A stretch of DNA of 16,364 bases. Source: Clostridiales bacterium. GTDB lineage: Bacteria; Bacillota; Clostridia; Oscillospirales; CAG-272. The number at the start of each line of letters is the position of its first letter. Within the stretch, counting starts at the first letter, position 1. The stretch is taken from positions 1 to 16,364 of the forward strand of contig QALR01000005.1 of the NCBI GenBank assembly GCA_003150035.1. Direction: 5' to 3'. Below are positions 1-7,481 of this stretch, piece after piece. The translations under genes were made by a program, and so were the position numbers. The notes below the pieces were generated by a model, which was given only the letters and a program-made list of their open reading frames with translations, did no database searches and was not told the DNA's origin.

Positions 1-52
1 AAACGACAAATGGACAGATAACAGATAAATAACAATCCGAGGAGGAATTTTT

Positions 53-739
53 ATGAAAACGTTTCTTTCCGTTTTCCTTGCGGCCTGCCTGCTTATTTTC
101 GCGGTTTCCTGTTCTTCTCAGCATCGGGAAAGCACAGAGGACGGCGAGAACTACGGTAGGCCTGACGGTCAGACAGACCATCCATATGCCGAATCCATTG
201 TGCCGACACCGACCGGTAAGACCGAGCCGTCCACGCCGACGGAGACGACCGGAGGCGACAATAGCCAGCGTTTTGAGTATATCCTGCAGCATATGGTCGC
301 GCCCGAAGTGGAGCTTATCTCCGCTAAAGGGGAGAGCATTCGCCTTTATACGGAAATGGTATATATGGAGACAGAATGGATTTTTGGCGACGGTTATTTG
401 GTGTTTCAAAGCGTATCTTCCCGCCTGCCGGAGATTGCGGACGATCTGCCTGCGGTGGAGATAGGCCCTTCTTCCAGGGTGACCGCCGATTTGCCTACGG
501 GCGCCTCCATTCGTGGCGGTGCATCGTTCCGACTATACAGCCATGAGGACTATTCTCTTGTCCTTGAGGCGGATGACATGGCCGAGGTCTATGCCTTCTG
601 CCTTGAGAACGCGGAGAATGCCCCATACTATCTCTATATGACGCTCGCAACTACATGCAAGGGAATTACGGGATCGCGGCGGGATGCCTATTTTGCGAGC
701 GTGAGCGCTGCGCCGGAGGTCCTTTCCGAAGCGAATTGA
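53..739 (+). CDS. putative lipoprotein of unknown function
   Basis: A 228-residue protein with a typical lipoprotein signal. It has a Lys at position 2, a hydrophobic stretch at about residues 4-18 and a lipobox-like AVS-Cys with the Cys at residue 20, so it is probably lipid-anchored on the outer face of the membrane. Residues 21 to about 72 are a polar, low-complexity spacer rich in Pro, Thr, Glu and Gly, typical of a tether. The rest (about 73-228) looks like a folded, mainly beta-predicted domain that I do not recognise. It contains one Cys (about residue 203) and many Tyr. The start is set by GAGGAGG at 39-45, seven bases before the ATG. A strong terminator follows at 780-818, so the gene ends its own transcript. 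What lies upstream is outside the window. The secretion call is fairly safe; the function is unknown. Confidence 0.75.
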   Translation: MKTFLSVFLAACLLIFAVSCSSQHRESTEDGENYGRPDGQTDHPYAESIVPTPTGKTEPSTPTETTGGDNSQRFEYILQHMVAPEVELISAKGESIRLYTEMVYMETEWIFGDGYLVFQSVSSRLPEIADDLPAVEIGPSSRVTADLPTGASIRGGASFRLYSHEDYSLVLEADDMAEVYAFCLENAENAPYYLYMTLATTCKGITGSRRDAYFASVSAAPEVLSEAN

Positions 740-779
740 AGCATAGAGTGCCGCAAATTTTATCCGCCTGCTTTCTATG

Positions 780-818
780 ATTCTGCGGGAGTCTTATTGA
801 CTGCCGCAGAATTTTTTT
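780..818 (+). terminator. intrinsic terminator after the lipoprotein gene
   Basis: ATTCTGCGG (780-788) pairs with CCGCAGAAT (804-812), giving nine perfect base pairs around a 15-nt loop. A run of T follows at 812-818. It lies 40 nt after the lipoprotein stop and separates it from typA. Confidence 0.9.
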
Positions 819-858
819 GAAAAAATGCAAAAAATATATTCCAATTTTGAAAATTCAG

Positions 859-867
859 TGTTATACT
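859..867 (+). promoter_or_regulatory. predicted extended -10 promoter of typA
   Basis: TG at 859-860, one base, then TATACT at 862-867 make an extended -10 element. No good -35 sits 17 bases upstream (only TTCCAA at 839-844), which is usual for extended -10 promoters. Transcription would start near 874, leaving a leader of about 50 nt before the TTG start of typA. An alternative reading pairs TTGAAA (847-852) with TATAAG (869-874) at 16-nt spacing. Confidence 0.55.
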
Positions 868-922
868 ATATAAGTTAAGGTTAGAAAAAGACAAAATTTT
901 AGCATAAGCGAGGTTGTTGGAT

Positions 923-2764
923 TTGAAACGGGAAGATTTGCGGAATGTCGCCATTATTGCCCATGTTGACCATGGCAAGACGACGCTGGTGGATGAAATG
1001 CTCAAGCAGGGCGGTATATACAGGGAAAATCAGGCGACGGAGGAGCGCGTGATGGATTCCAACGCCATTGAGAGGGAACGCGGCATCACGATCCTTGCTA
1101 AAAATACCGCTGTGCATTATAACGGCGTGAAAATCAATATTGTCGATACGCCCGGACATGCGGATTTTGGTGGCGAGGTGGAGCGCATTCTGAAAATGGT
1201 CAATGGCGTTATCCTGCTTGTCGACGCCGCCGAGGGTCCGATGCCGCAGACGCGCTTCGTTCTGAAAAAGGCCTTGGAGCTTGATCACCGCGTCATTGTC
1301 GTCGTCAATAAAATTGACCGTCCCGACGCGCGGCTTGACGAGGTGGGAGATGAAATTTTGGAGCTCCTGCTCGAACTGAATGCCACTGACGAGCAGCTTG
1401 ACTCTCCGATGCTGTGGTGCTCCGGCAGAGCCGGAACGGCTTCCTATTCTCCTTATGAAGAGGGCAAGGACCTCAAGCCGCTTTTTGATACGATTTTAAA
1501 TTATATTCCTGCGCCACAGGGGAATGCCGATGCTCCGCTACAGTTGTTGGTGTCTTCTATCGATTACAATGATTATGTGGGCAGAATCGGAATCGGACGC
1601 ATCGAGCGCGGCACTATCCGTCAAAATCAGGAGGTCATGATTTGCAACTTCCATGATAAGGACAAGCCACCGGTCAAGACCAAAATCGTCAGCATCAGCC
1701 AGATCGATGGGCTGCGCCGGGTCCCGGTGACGGAAGCAAAAATGGGAGATATCATTTGTTTTTCCGGTGCATCGGATATTTCTATCGGCGATACCATCAC
1801 CTCTGTGGACTCTGTGGAGCCGCTCGAGTTTGTCAAGGTCAGCGAGCCGACCATGGAGATGACATTTTCTGTCAACGACAGCCCGTTTGCCGGGAAGGAG
1901 GGCAAATTCGTAACCTCCCGCCAGCTGCGCGAGCGCCTGTATAAAGAGCTTCTGCGGGATGTGTCTCTGCGTGTTTCCGATGGGGAAACGACCGACAGCT
2001 TTAAGGTAGCCGGCCGCGGAGAAATGCATCTTTCTATCCTCATCGAGAATATGCGCCGCGAAGGGTATGAGCTTTGCGTCAGCACGCCTCGCGTTCTGTA
2101 TCAGGAGATCGACGGCAAGCTCTGTGAACCTATTGAACGGGTGGAAATCGACGTCCCGAACGAATACTGCGGTTCTGTGATGGAAAAGCTCGGCGCAAGA
2201 AAGGGCGAGCTTGTCAATATGAATCCGTCGTCGCACGGGACGCGCACCAGAATCGAGTATTTGATACCGACAAGGTGTTTATTTGGTTATCGCAGCGAAT
2301 TCTTGACGGATACCCGCGGGGAAGGCATCATCAACTCCGTTTTTGATTCCTATGCGCCCTATAAAGGCGATATCACGCGCCGCTTCACAGGCTCTCTTGT
2401 CGCCTCTGAAGCGGGAGAGTCCACGTCTTACGGTGTATTCAACGCACAGGACAGAGGCGTCATGTTTATCAGTAATCAATGCCCTGTCTATGAGGGCATG
2501 ATTGTCGGAGAGAATCCGAAGCAGGGGGATATTGCTGTCAACGTCTGCAAGGAAAAGCATCTAACAGCCATCCGCTCCAAGGGTGCAGATGAAGCGTTGC
2601 GTTTGGTTCCCCCGAAGATCATGAGCCTTGAGCAGGCCATCGAATTTATCGCCGACGATGAGCTGATTGAAGTCACGCCGAAATCGATTCGCTTACGCAA
2701 GCGGATTTTGTCTGCGGAACAGCGCTACAAGCTTGCCGGAAAAATCAAAAAAGAAGGTAAGTAA
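923..2764 (+). CDS. typA: translational GTPase TypA/BipA
   Basis: A ribosome-associated translational GTPase of the EF-G/LepA class. In known bacteria it supports ribosome assembly and growth under stress, for example in the cold. The GTPase motifs are intact: the P-loop AHVDHGKT at residues 13-20, RERGIT at 51-56 (switch I), DTPGH at 75-79 and NKID at 129-132. The EF-Tu-like domain 2, two EF-G-like alpha/beta domains and the BipA-specific C-terminal domain follow, ending in a basic Lys-rich tail. At 613 residues the length is normal for the family. I chose the TTG at 923 because it gives the conserved N-terminus MKREDLRN and lies 9 nt after GAGG (910-913); TTG at 914 and 917 are too close to that site. 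It probably shares a transcript with the TcdA-like gene 46 nt downstream. Confidence 0.96.
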   Translation: MKREDLRNVAIIAHVDHGKTTLVDEMLKQGGIYRENQATEERVMDSNAIERERGITILAKNTAVHYNGVKINIVDTPGHADFGGEVERILKMVNGVILLVDAAEGPMPQTRFVLKKALELDHRVIVVVNKIDRPDARLDEVGDEILELLLELNATDEQLDSPMLWCSGRAGTASYSPYEEGKDLKPLFDTILNYIPAPQGNADAPLQLLVSSIDYNDYVGRIGIGRIERGTIRQNQEVMICNFHDKDKPPVKTKIVSISQIDGLRRVPVTEAKMGDIICFSGASDISIGDTITSVDSVEPLEFVKVSEPTMEMTFSVNDSPFAGKEGKFVTSRQLRERLYKELLRDVSLRVSDGETTDSFKVAGRGEMHLSILIENMRREGYELCVSTPRVLYQEIDGKLCEPIERVEIDVPNEYCGSVMEKLGARKGELVNMNPSSHGTRTRIEYLIPTRCLFGYRSEFLTDTRGEGIINSVFDSYAPYKGDITRRFTGSLVASEAGESTSYGVFNAQDRGVMFISNQCPVYEGMIVGENPKQGDIAVNVCKEKHLTAIRSKGADEALRLVPPKIMSLEQAIEFIADDELIEVTPKSIRLRKRILSAEQRYKLAGKIKKEGK

Positions 2765-2810
2765 AAATTCGTCGGAAAAAATCATACCGAGAAGAGGGAG
2801 GCTTGCCAAT

Positions 2811-3527
2811 ATGGAAGAGGCGTTTATTCGAACAGCGTATCTCATCGGCACCGAGGCGGTGGAAAAACTCATCCGCGGAAGGGTGATTTTGTTCGGCGTC
2901 GGAGGGGTTGGGTCCTATTGCGCAGAGGCGCTCGCGCGTGCCGGAGTCGGGACGATATGCCTTGTTGACCCGGATAAAGTGACCCCTTCCAACCTCAACC
3001 GACAGCTTGTTGCGCTTCATTCTACGATTGGCAAAAACAAGGCCGAGGTCATGCGGGAACGGATTTTGGATATCAATCCGGGCGCGGATGTGACGGCCAT
3101 CCCGCTCTTCTATCTGCCGGAGAACGCGGATAAGATCGATCTTTCCCGCTATGACGTTGTCATTGATGCTGTGGATACGGTGTCGGCGAAAATCGAGCTT
3201 GCCGTGCGCGCGAAGGCTGCAGGGATTCCCATTATCAGCGCGATGGGAACTGGGAATAAGCTGAACCCCGAACGGATGGAGCTTGCGGACCTTTCCGATA
3301 CGGAGATGTGTCCGCTCGCGCGCGTCATGCGGCGGGAGCTGCGTGCGCGCGGAATCCATCACATGCGAGTGGTATACTCTAAGGAGGCTCCGGTGTCATT
3401 CCGCGGGGAAGAGACAGCCGCTGATGCGGAACGGCACGTGCCGGGGAGCATCTCTTTTGTGCCGTCCTGCGCAGGGCTTTTGCTTGCGTCGGAGGCGGTG
3501 CAGATTCTTCTGCAGAAATCGTGTTGA
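2811..3527 (+). CDS. tcdA: tRNA threonylcarbamoyladenosine dehydratase (TcdA-like, ThiF/MoeB fold)
   Basis: A 238-residue E1-like ATP-dependent enzyme. The nucleotide-binding motif GVGGVGS is at residues 29-35, the acidic residue that ends the next strand is in LVDPD (D53), and the conserved NLNRQ lies at 61-65. DAVDT is at 119-123. The CPLARVMRRELR block around residues 157-168 and the late SISFVPS segment resemble TcdA (CsdL/YgdL), which adenylates and cyclises the t6A base at position 37 of tRNAs to ct6A. No CxxC zinc pairs of the MoeB/ThiF kind are seen, which favours TcdA over sulfur-carrier activation. The ATG at 2811 follows GGGAGG (2796-2801) by 9 nt; the frame stays open upstream but has no comparable signal. 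It sits behind typA, another gene tied to translation. The fold is certain, the exact substrate probable. Confidence 0.85.
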   Translation: MEEAFIRTAYLIGTEAVEKLIRGRVILFGVGGVGSYCAEALARAGVGTICLVDPDKVTPSNLNRQLVALHSTIGKNKAEVMRERILDINPGADVTAIPLFYLPENADKIDLSRYDVVIDAVDTVSAKIELAVRAKAAGIPIISAMGTGNKLNPERMELADLSDTEMCPLARVMRRELRARGIHHMRVVYSKEAPVSFRGEETAADAERHVPGSISFVPSCAGLLLASEAVQILLQKSC

Positions 3528-3572
3528 TTTTGAAAAAAACGGGTCAAATATAGATTTTTTGTAAAAAAACTG

Positions 3573-3600
3573 TTGACAAATGAATTTTTTATGATATAAT
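3573..3600 (+). promoter_or_regulatory. sigma-A promoter of the small transcription unit
   Basis: A perfect -35 TTGACA (3573-3578) and a perfect -10 TATAAT (3595-3600) are separated by 16 nt. The expected start is near 3607. No gene begins downstream before the terminator at 3659-3688, so this strong promoter seems to drive only a short RNA. Confidence 0.8.
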
Positions 3601-3606
3601 AATCTC

Positions 3607-3688
3607 GTTATCAAAATTCAATATGCTATCTGGTATGGTCCAATAGGGTCGTACTTTCAATAACAGGTTTTCGCCTGTTATTTTTTTT
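3607..3688 (+). ncRNA. candidate small RNA of about 82 nt
   Basis: The candidate lies between a consensus promoter (3573-3600) and an intrinsic terminator (3659-3688). Its 5' end is predicted from the promoter. After about 25 unstructured A/U-rich bases comes a hairpin: GTATGGTCC (3633-3641) pairs with GGGTCGTAC (3646-3654) across an AATA loop. Nine pairs form, three of them G-U. Those wobbles would become A-C mismatches on the other strand, so the fold works only for the + strand RNA, which agrees with the direction of the promoter and terminator. The terminator hairpin is the second stem. I do not recognise the family. A short ORF inside it has no ribosome binding site. Confidence 0.6.
3659..3688 (+). 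terminator. intrinsic terminator of the small RNA
   Basis: AATAACAGG (3659-3667) pairs perfectly with CCTGTTATT (3674-3682) around a TTTTCG loop, and the T-run extends from 3681 to 3688. It is 130 nt past the tcdA stop, so it could also stop read-through from typA-tcdA. Confidence 0.88.
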
Positions 3689-3863
3689 GAAATTTTTTCT
3701 GTGTTTTGTTTGAAGCTTCGATAAGATAAGTGAGACGTGCAGATATTTCATTTTCATTTTTTTAGCGCTGCCGATTTTTGCTCAGGGTCTATCGAATTTT
3801 GGCACATACGTCGTATGAGTGTTGGAATTAACAAAAAATTCATAAAAATATTAGGGAATACTC
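3689..3863. other. intergenic stretch with no clear function
   Basis: An A/T-rich spacer between the small RNA terminator and the hrcA promoter. The only structure I see is the short dyad CATACG-T-CGTATG at 3805-3817, about 47 nt upstream of the hrcA -35. I see no open frame with a ribosome binding site and no hairpin strong enough for an RNA gene. Confidence 0.5.
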
Positions 3864-3892
3864 TTGACAAAACCATGAAATGGTGGTAAAAC
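3864..3892 (+). promoter_or_regulatory. predicted sigma-A promoter of the hrcA operon
   Basis: A consensus -35 TTGACA (3864-3869) is followed, after 17 nt, by a poor -10 TAAAAC (3887-3892). TATATC at 3893-3898 resembles a -10 better but would need a 23-nt spacer. The start near 3899 would put the CIRCE operator at about +5, where HrcA binding would block the polymerase. Confidence 0.65.
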
Positions 3893-3903
3893 TATATCAA
3901 AGT

Positions 3904-3930
3904 TTAGCACTTATCAAGCTTGAGTGCTAA
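3904..3930 (+). promoter_or_regulatory. CIRCE operator (HrcA binding site)
   Basis: The inverted repeat TTAGCACTT (3904-3912), a 9-nt spacer, and GAGTGCTAA (3922-3930) match the CIRCE consensus TTAGCACTC-N9-GAGTGCTAA at 17 of 18 arm positions. The only change is the last base of the left arm. It sits between the predicted promoter and the hrcA ATG, 15 nt before the start codon. In this position CIRCE serves both as DNA operator and as part of the mRNA leader. It is the only CIRCE I found in the window. Confidence 0.95.
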
Positions 3931-3945
3931 AATCGAGGTGAAAAA

Positions 3946-5016
3946 ATGGACAATAAGCTTACGGTCGGAGGCGATCTCAGCCAAAGGAAAAAGCTTATCC
4001 TGCGTTCCGTAATCGAATCGCACATCTCAACCGGTGAGCCGATCGGATCGAAGTATTTGATGACAAACTCCGAGATCCCGTATTCCTCGGCCACCATCCG
4101 GAATGAAATGGCGGAGCTCGAAAGTTTAGGATATCTTGAACAGCCGCATACCTCAGCGGGCAGAGTTCCGACCAGTCTCGGATATCGGTTTTATGTCGAT
4201 ACGCTGATGGAAAGCTACAAGCTCACCGCGACGGAGATTGTTTCCTTAAACAATATTATAAAAAATAAGATGGGAGAACTCAATTCCATCCTCAAAAGCG
4301 CCTCTAAGCTGATTGCCGCGATGACAAATTATACAACGGTGGCGGTGAAATCCCATGCTAGCGCTCCTACGGTATCGCAGTTTTCCTATATGCTTCTTGA
4401 GCCGACGGCGTTTTTGCTTGTGATGCGCATGTCAGACGGCAACGTGGAAACAAGACATATTCGCACAGAGATTCCGGTAGACGAAGGTATATTGGCGCAT
4501 TTGTCGGGAGTGCTCAATGACAATTTCAGGGATGTACAGTCCGGTTCCATCACACTACCTATGATTATGAAAGCAGAATCGGAGATGGAAGGGGCAGGGT
4601 CGATCGTCTCATCGGTCATCAAGGCGATTTATGATACCATAGGAAAACCGGATGAGGCGGATATCAATTTTGAGGGAATCAATAAACTGCTTGAATATCC
4701 GGAATTTTCGGATGTCGAACAGATGAAAAAAATCATCAGTATGTTTGAAAACAAGGATGATTTGATGAAAATCATTGAAAATGCCGACGATGACAAGGTC
4801 AATATTTTTATCGGCAGGGATGGGGAGCTTGTTGATAATTCGGCGTTTGTTTTCAAAACCATTAAGGTAGGCGGAAAGCCGGTGGGTGCCATCGGTGTTT
4901 TCGGACCAAGCCGAATGGATTATTCCAAAGTTATTTCCACCGTTGAATATCTTTCACAGAGCCTGTCGGGCGAGGGCGCGGCGGGACTGCTGTCAGAAGC
5001 GGACAATTCGGAATAG
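3946..5016 (+). CDS. hrcA: heat-inducible transcription repressor HrcA
   Basis: The repressor of class I heat-shock genes. It binds CIRCE as a dimer and depends on GroEL to stay folded, so chaperone titration by misfolded protein relieves repression. The 356 residues show the family layout: a winged-helix DNA-binding domain at about 10-85, with SSATIRNEMAELE at 47-59 and the signature PHTSAGRVPTSLGYRFYVD at 67-85, then the dimerisation and GAF-like core, ending with a segment containing GAIGVFGPSRMDY. The length is typical. The ATG at 3946 follows GAGGTG (3935-3940) by 5 nt. It is the first gene of the operon and lies directly behind its own operator, so it should be autoregulated. grpE follows after 18 nt. 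Confidence 0.97.
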   Translation: MDNKLTVGGDLSQRKKLILRSVIESHISTGEPIGSKYLMTNSEIPYSSATIRNEMAELESLGYLEQPHTSAGRVPTSLGYRFYVDTLMESYKLTATEIVSLNNIIKNKMGELNSILKSASKLIAAMTNYTTVAVKSHASAPTVSQFSYMLLEPTAFLLVMRMSDGNVETRHIRTEIPVDEGILAHLSGVLNDNFRDVQSGSITLPMIMKAESEMEGAGSIVSSVIKAIYDTIGKPDEADINFEGINKLLEYPEFSDVEQMKKIISMFENKDDLMKIIENADDDKVNIFIGRDGELVDNSAFVFKTIKVGGKPVGAIGVFGPSRMDYSKVISTVEYLSQSLSGEGAAGLLSEADNSE

Positions 5017-5034
5017 AAAGGATTTTGTAAGGGT

Positions 5035-5571
5035 ATGGATGAAAAAACTGTAAACGAGGAAAATAAAGAGGCTCCGGAAACCTCATCCGGAGAGAAAACG
5101 ACCAAAGCGGAAAAAAAGGAAGTGGAAAGGCTTTCTGAGGAGCTTGAAAAGGCGAAGGCTGACCTTGCGACGCTGAACGACAAATATCTGCGCATGATGG
5201 CGGAGTATGACAATTTCAGAAAGCGAAGCGGTAAGGAGCGTGAGGGCGTATATGCGGATGCATATGGCGAGGCGCTTGCCGCTATCCTGCCGGTGATGGA
5301 TAATCTGGAGCGGGCGCTCGCTTTTTCGGAGGGAGAGACTTTGACGCAGGGCGTCAAAATGACGCTGCGGCAGTTTGAGGACGCCCTGAAGCGCCTTGGC
5401 GTGGAGTCGTTCGGTAAGCGGGGCGATGCGTTTGATCCGAAAATTCACAATGCCATTATGCAGACCGAAGACGAGGAGCTAGGCGAAAATCAGATAGCCG
5501 AGGTTCTGCAAAAAGGGTATAGCAAGGGCGATAAAATCATTCGTCACGCGATGGTAAAGGTCGCGAAATAA
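5035..5571 (+). CDS. grpE: nucleotide exchange factor GrpE
   Basis: The exchange factor that releases ADP from DnaK and so resets the chaperone cycle. The 178 residues comprise a charged, disordered start (1-30), a long coiled-coil helix (about 30-75) that ends in the conserved YLRMMAEYDNFRKR, and the compact beta domain. That domain contains GDAFDPKIHNAIM and ends in the typical KGYSKGDKIIRHAMVKV. The length is normal. The ATG at 5035 is 13 nt after GAAAGGA; the spacing is long, and AAGGG at 5029-5033 lies too near, so initiation may lean on translational coupling with hrcA, whose stop is 18 nt upstream. It is cotranscribed with hrcA and dnaK. Confidence 0.97.
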   Translation: MDEKTVNEENKEAPETSSGEKTTKAEKKEVERLSEELEKAKADLATLNDKYLRMMAEYDNFRKRSGKEREGVYADAYGEALAAILPVMDNLERALAFSEGETLTQGVKMTLRQFEDALKRLGVESFGKRGDAFDPKIHNAIMQTEDEELGENQIAEVLQKGYSKGDKIIRHAMVKVAK

Positions 5572-5574
5572 AAT

Positions 5575-5612
5575 TTGATAAATTGAATATATATTATCTA
5601 TTACAATATATA
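5575..5612 (+). promoter_or_regulatory. possible internal promoter or leader structure before dnaK
   Basis: The 70-nt grpE-dnaK gap is almost pure A/T. TTGATA (5575-5580) and TATTAC (5599-5604), 18 nt apart, could be a weak promoter. TATATATT (5588-5595) and AATATATA (5605-5612) form an 8-bp inverted repeat with a 9-nt spacer. Both are weak signals in low-complexity sequence. They could allow extra dnaK expression or fold in the mRNA just before the GGAGG site near 5628. Confidence 0.3.
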
Positions 5613-5641
5613 GAATTTTCACATTGCGGAGGTTATAGATT

Positions 5642-7468
5642 ATGGGAAAAATTATAGGCATTGACCTTGGTACAACAAATTCATGTGTGGCAGTATATGA
5701 GGGCGGCGAGCCTGTCGTTATCACCAATCCGGAGGGCTCCAGAACCACGCCTTCCGTCGTCGCTTTTTCCAAAGACGGCGAGCGTATGATCGGTCAGATC
5801 GCGAAAAGACAGGCGATTACCAATCCGGAAAGAACCGTAATGAGCATCAAGCGTCATATGGGTACGGATTATAAAGTAGAAATTGACGGAAAAAAATATA
5901 CGCCTCAGGAAATTTCTGCGATGATTTTGCAGAAGCTGAAAGCGGATGCCGAGAGCTATCTCGGAACCACGGTGACACAGGCGGTCATCACAGTCCCCGC
6001 CTATTTCTCGGATTCACAGAGACAGGCAACGAAGGATGCCGGCAAGATCGCAGGCTTGGAGGTTCTCAGAATCATCAACGAGCCGACTGCCGCGGCGCTG
6101 GCTTACGGGGTTGACAAGGACGGCGTCAACCAGAAGGTTATGATTTTCGACCTTGGCGGTGGTACGTTCGACGTTTCCATTTTGGAAATTTCAGACGGTG
6201 TCTTTGAGGTTCTTGCCACCAATGGCAACACGCGCCTCGGCGGCGACGATTTTGATAATCGTGTCATTGACTGGATTGCCGAGACTTTCTTGAAGGAAAA
6301 CGGCGGTATCGATCTGCGCAAAGACAAAATGGCGCTCCAGAGATTGAAAGAAGCGGCGGAAAAGGCGAAAATCGAGCTTTCCGGCGTGACAAGCGCCAAC
6401 ATCAATCTGCCGTTTATCACGGCGGACGCTACGGGCCCGAAGCATTTTAATGCGGATCTTTCCAGAGCAAAGTTCAATGAGCTGACGGCTGACCTTGTGG
6501 ATAAGTGCATGGGACCGTGTGAGCAGGCGCTGAAGGATGCCGGACTCTCCATCTCCCAGATCGACAAGGTGCTTCTTGTCGGCGGTTCCACCAGAATTCC
6601 GGCGGTTCAGGATGCGGTGAAGAAGTTCAGCGGCAAGGAGCCGTTTAAGGGAATCAACCCGGATGAGTGTGTCGCCATCGGCGCTGCGATTCAGGCAGGC
6701 GTTCTCGGCGGAGAAGTCAAGGATTTGCTGCTGCTCGACGTTACGCCGCTGTCCCTTGGCATTGAAACGCTCGGCGGCGTCTGCACAAAAATCATTGAAC
6801 GCAATACAACCATTCCGGTTAAGAAGTCCCAGATTTTCTCGACGGCTGCAGACGGACAGACGTCGGTTGAAATTCATGTTCTGCAAGGCGAGCGTGAGCG
6901 CGCGGCGGACAATACCACGCTTGGCCGCTTCTCTCTTGACGGAATTCCGGCGGCTCCCCGCGGTGTTCCGCAAATTGAGGTCACGTTTGATATCGACGCC
7001 AACGGTATTGTGAATGTTACGGCTCTTGATAAGGGAACCGGCAAGGAGCAGCATGTCACCATTACTTCTTCGACCAACATGAGCAAGGAGGATATTGAGA
7101 AAGCTGTCAAGGAAGCGGAGAAATTCGCGGAGGAAGACAAGAAGTTCAAAGAGCTTGTCGATGCGAAGAATCAAGCGGAATCTATGATCAGCCAGAGCGA
7201 AAAGGTCATTTCCGAGGCCGGTGACAAGATTTCAGAGAACGACAAGCAGGCGCTGCGCGCAGAGGCCGACAGCCTGAAGGAAGCCGTCAAGTCGGATAAT
7301 GTGGATACCATTAAGAGCGGACTTGAGTCTTTCCAGAAGAAATTCTTCGAGGTGTCGGAGAAGCTCTATAAAAACGCGGGAGGCCCCGGTGCGGAAAACG
7401 GCGGCACAGGTGCTGCCGGCACGCAGAATGAGGATGGCAGCTTCAACGCCGATTATACCGAGAAATAA
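5642..7468 (+). CDS. dnaK: molecular chaperone DnaK (Hsp70)
   Basis: The ATP-driven Hsp70 that binds exposed hydrophobic segments of client proteins, working with DnaJ and GrpE. The 608 residues hold the ATPase domain (1 to about 360), with phosphate loops IDLGTTNS at 7-14 and DLGGGTFDVS at 170-179, NEPTAAALAYG at 146-156 and VGGSTRIP at 313-320. The hydrophobic linker DLLLLDVTPL is at 361-370, then the substrate-binding beta domain and a helical lid. The ATPase domain lacks the extra subdomain insertion of proteobacterial DnaK, as is usual in Gram-positive bacteria. The C-terminus is a Gly/Asn-rich tail ending in NADYTEK, without the common acidic EVVDD-type ending. A GGAGG site precedes the ATG by about 9 nt. 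It is the third gene of the CIRCE operon. Confidence 0.98.
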   Translation: MGKIIGIDLGTTNSCVAVYEGGEPVVITNPEGSRTTPSVVAFSKDGERMIGQIAKRQAITNPERTVMSIKRHMGTDYKVEIDGKKYTPQEISAMILQKLKADAESYLGTTVTQAVITVPAYFSDSQRQATKDAGKIAGLEVLRIINEPTAAALAYGVDKDGVNQKVMIFDLGGGTFDVSILEISDGVFEVLATNGNTRLGGDDFDNRVIDWIAETFLKENGGIDLRKDKMALQRLKEAAEKAKIELSGVTSANINLPFITADATGPKHFNADLSRAKFNELTADLVDKCMGPCEQALKDAGLSISQIDKVLLVGGSTRIPAVQDAVKKFSGKEPFKGINPDECVAIGAAIQAGVLGGEVKDLLLLDVTPLSLGIETLGGVCTKIIERNTTIPVKKSQIFSTAADGQTSVEIHVLQGERERAADNTTLGRFSLDGIPAAPRGVPQIEVTFDIDANGIVNVTALDKGTGKEQHVTITSSTNMSKEDIEKAVKEAEKFAEEDKKFKELVDAKNQAESMISQSEKVISEAGDKISENDKQALRAEADSLKEAVKSDNVDTIKSGLESFQKKFFEVSEKLYKNAGGPGAENGGTGAAGTQNEDGSFNADYTEK

Positions 7469-7481
7469 GAGAATCATGATG

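Noticed and set aside
1..52. Direct repeat ACAGATA-ACAGATA near the window start
   Set aside because: Two 7-base copies are too short to mean anything, and the upstream context is missing.
1538..2236. Minus-strand open frame (232 codons) opposite typA
   Set aside because: It is fully inside typA on the other strand, with low-complexity content and no ribosome binding site.
2667..2810. Upstream extension of the TcdA-like gene overlapping the end of typA
   Set aside because: The extra residues are basic and unlike the family, while ATG 2811 has a good GGGAGG at the right distance.
3623..3646. Seven-codon ORF inside the small RNA candidate
   Set aside because: It has no ribosome binding site, and its second half and stop lie in the hairpin; nothing suggests translation.
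6191..7174. Long minus-strand open frame (327 codons) opposite dnaK
   Set aside because: It mirrors the codon bias of dnaK, has no credible start signal or recognisable domain, and the + strand gene is certain.
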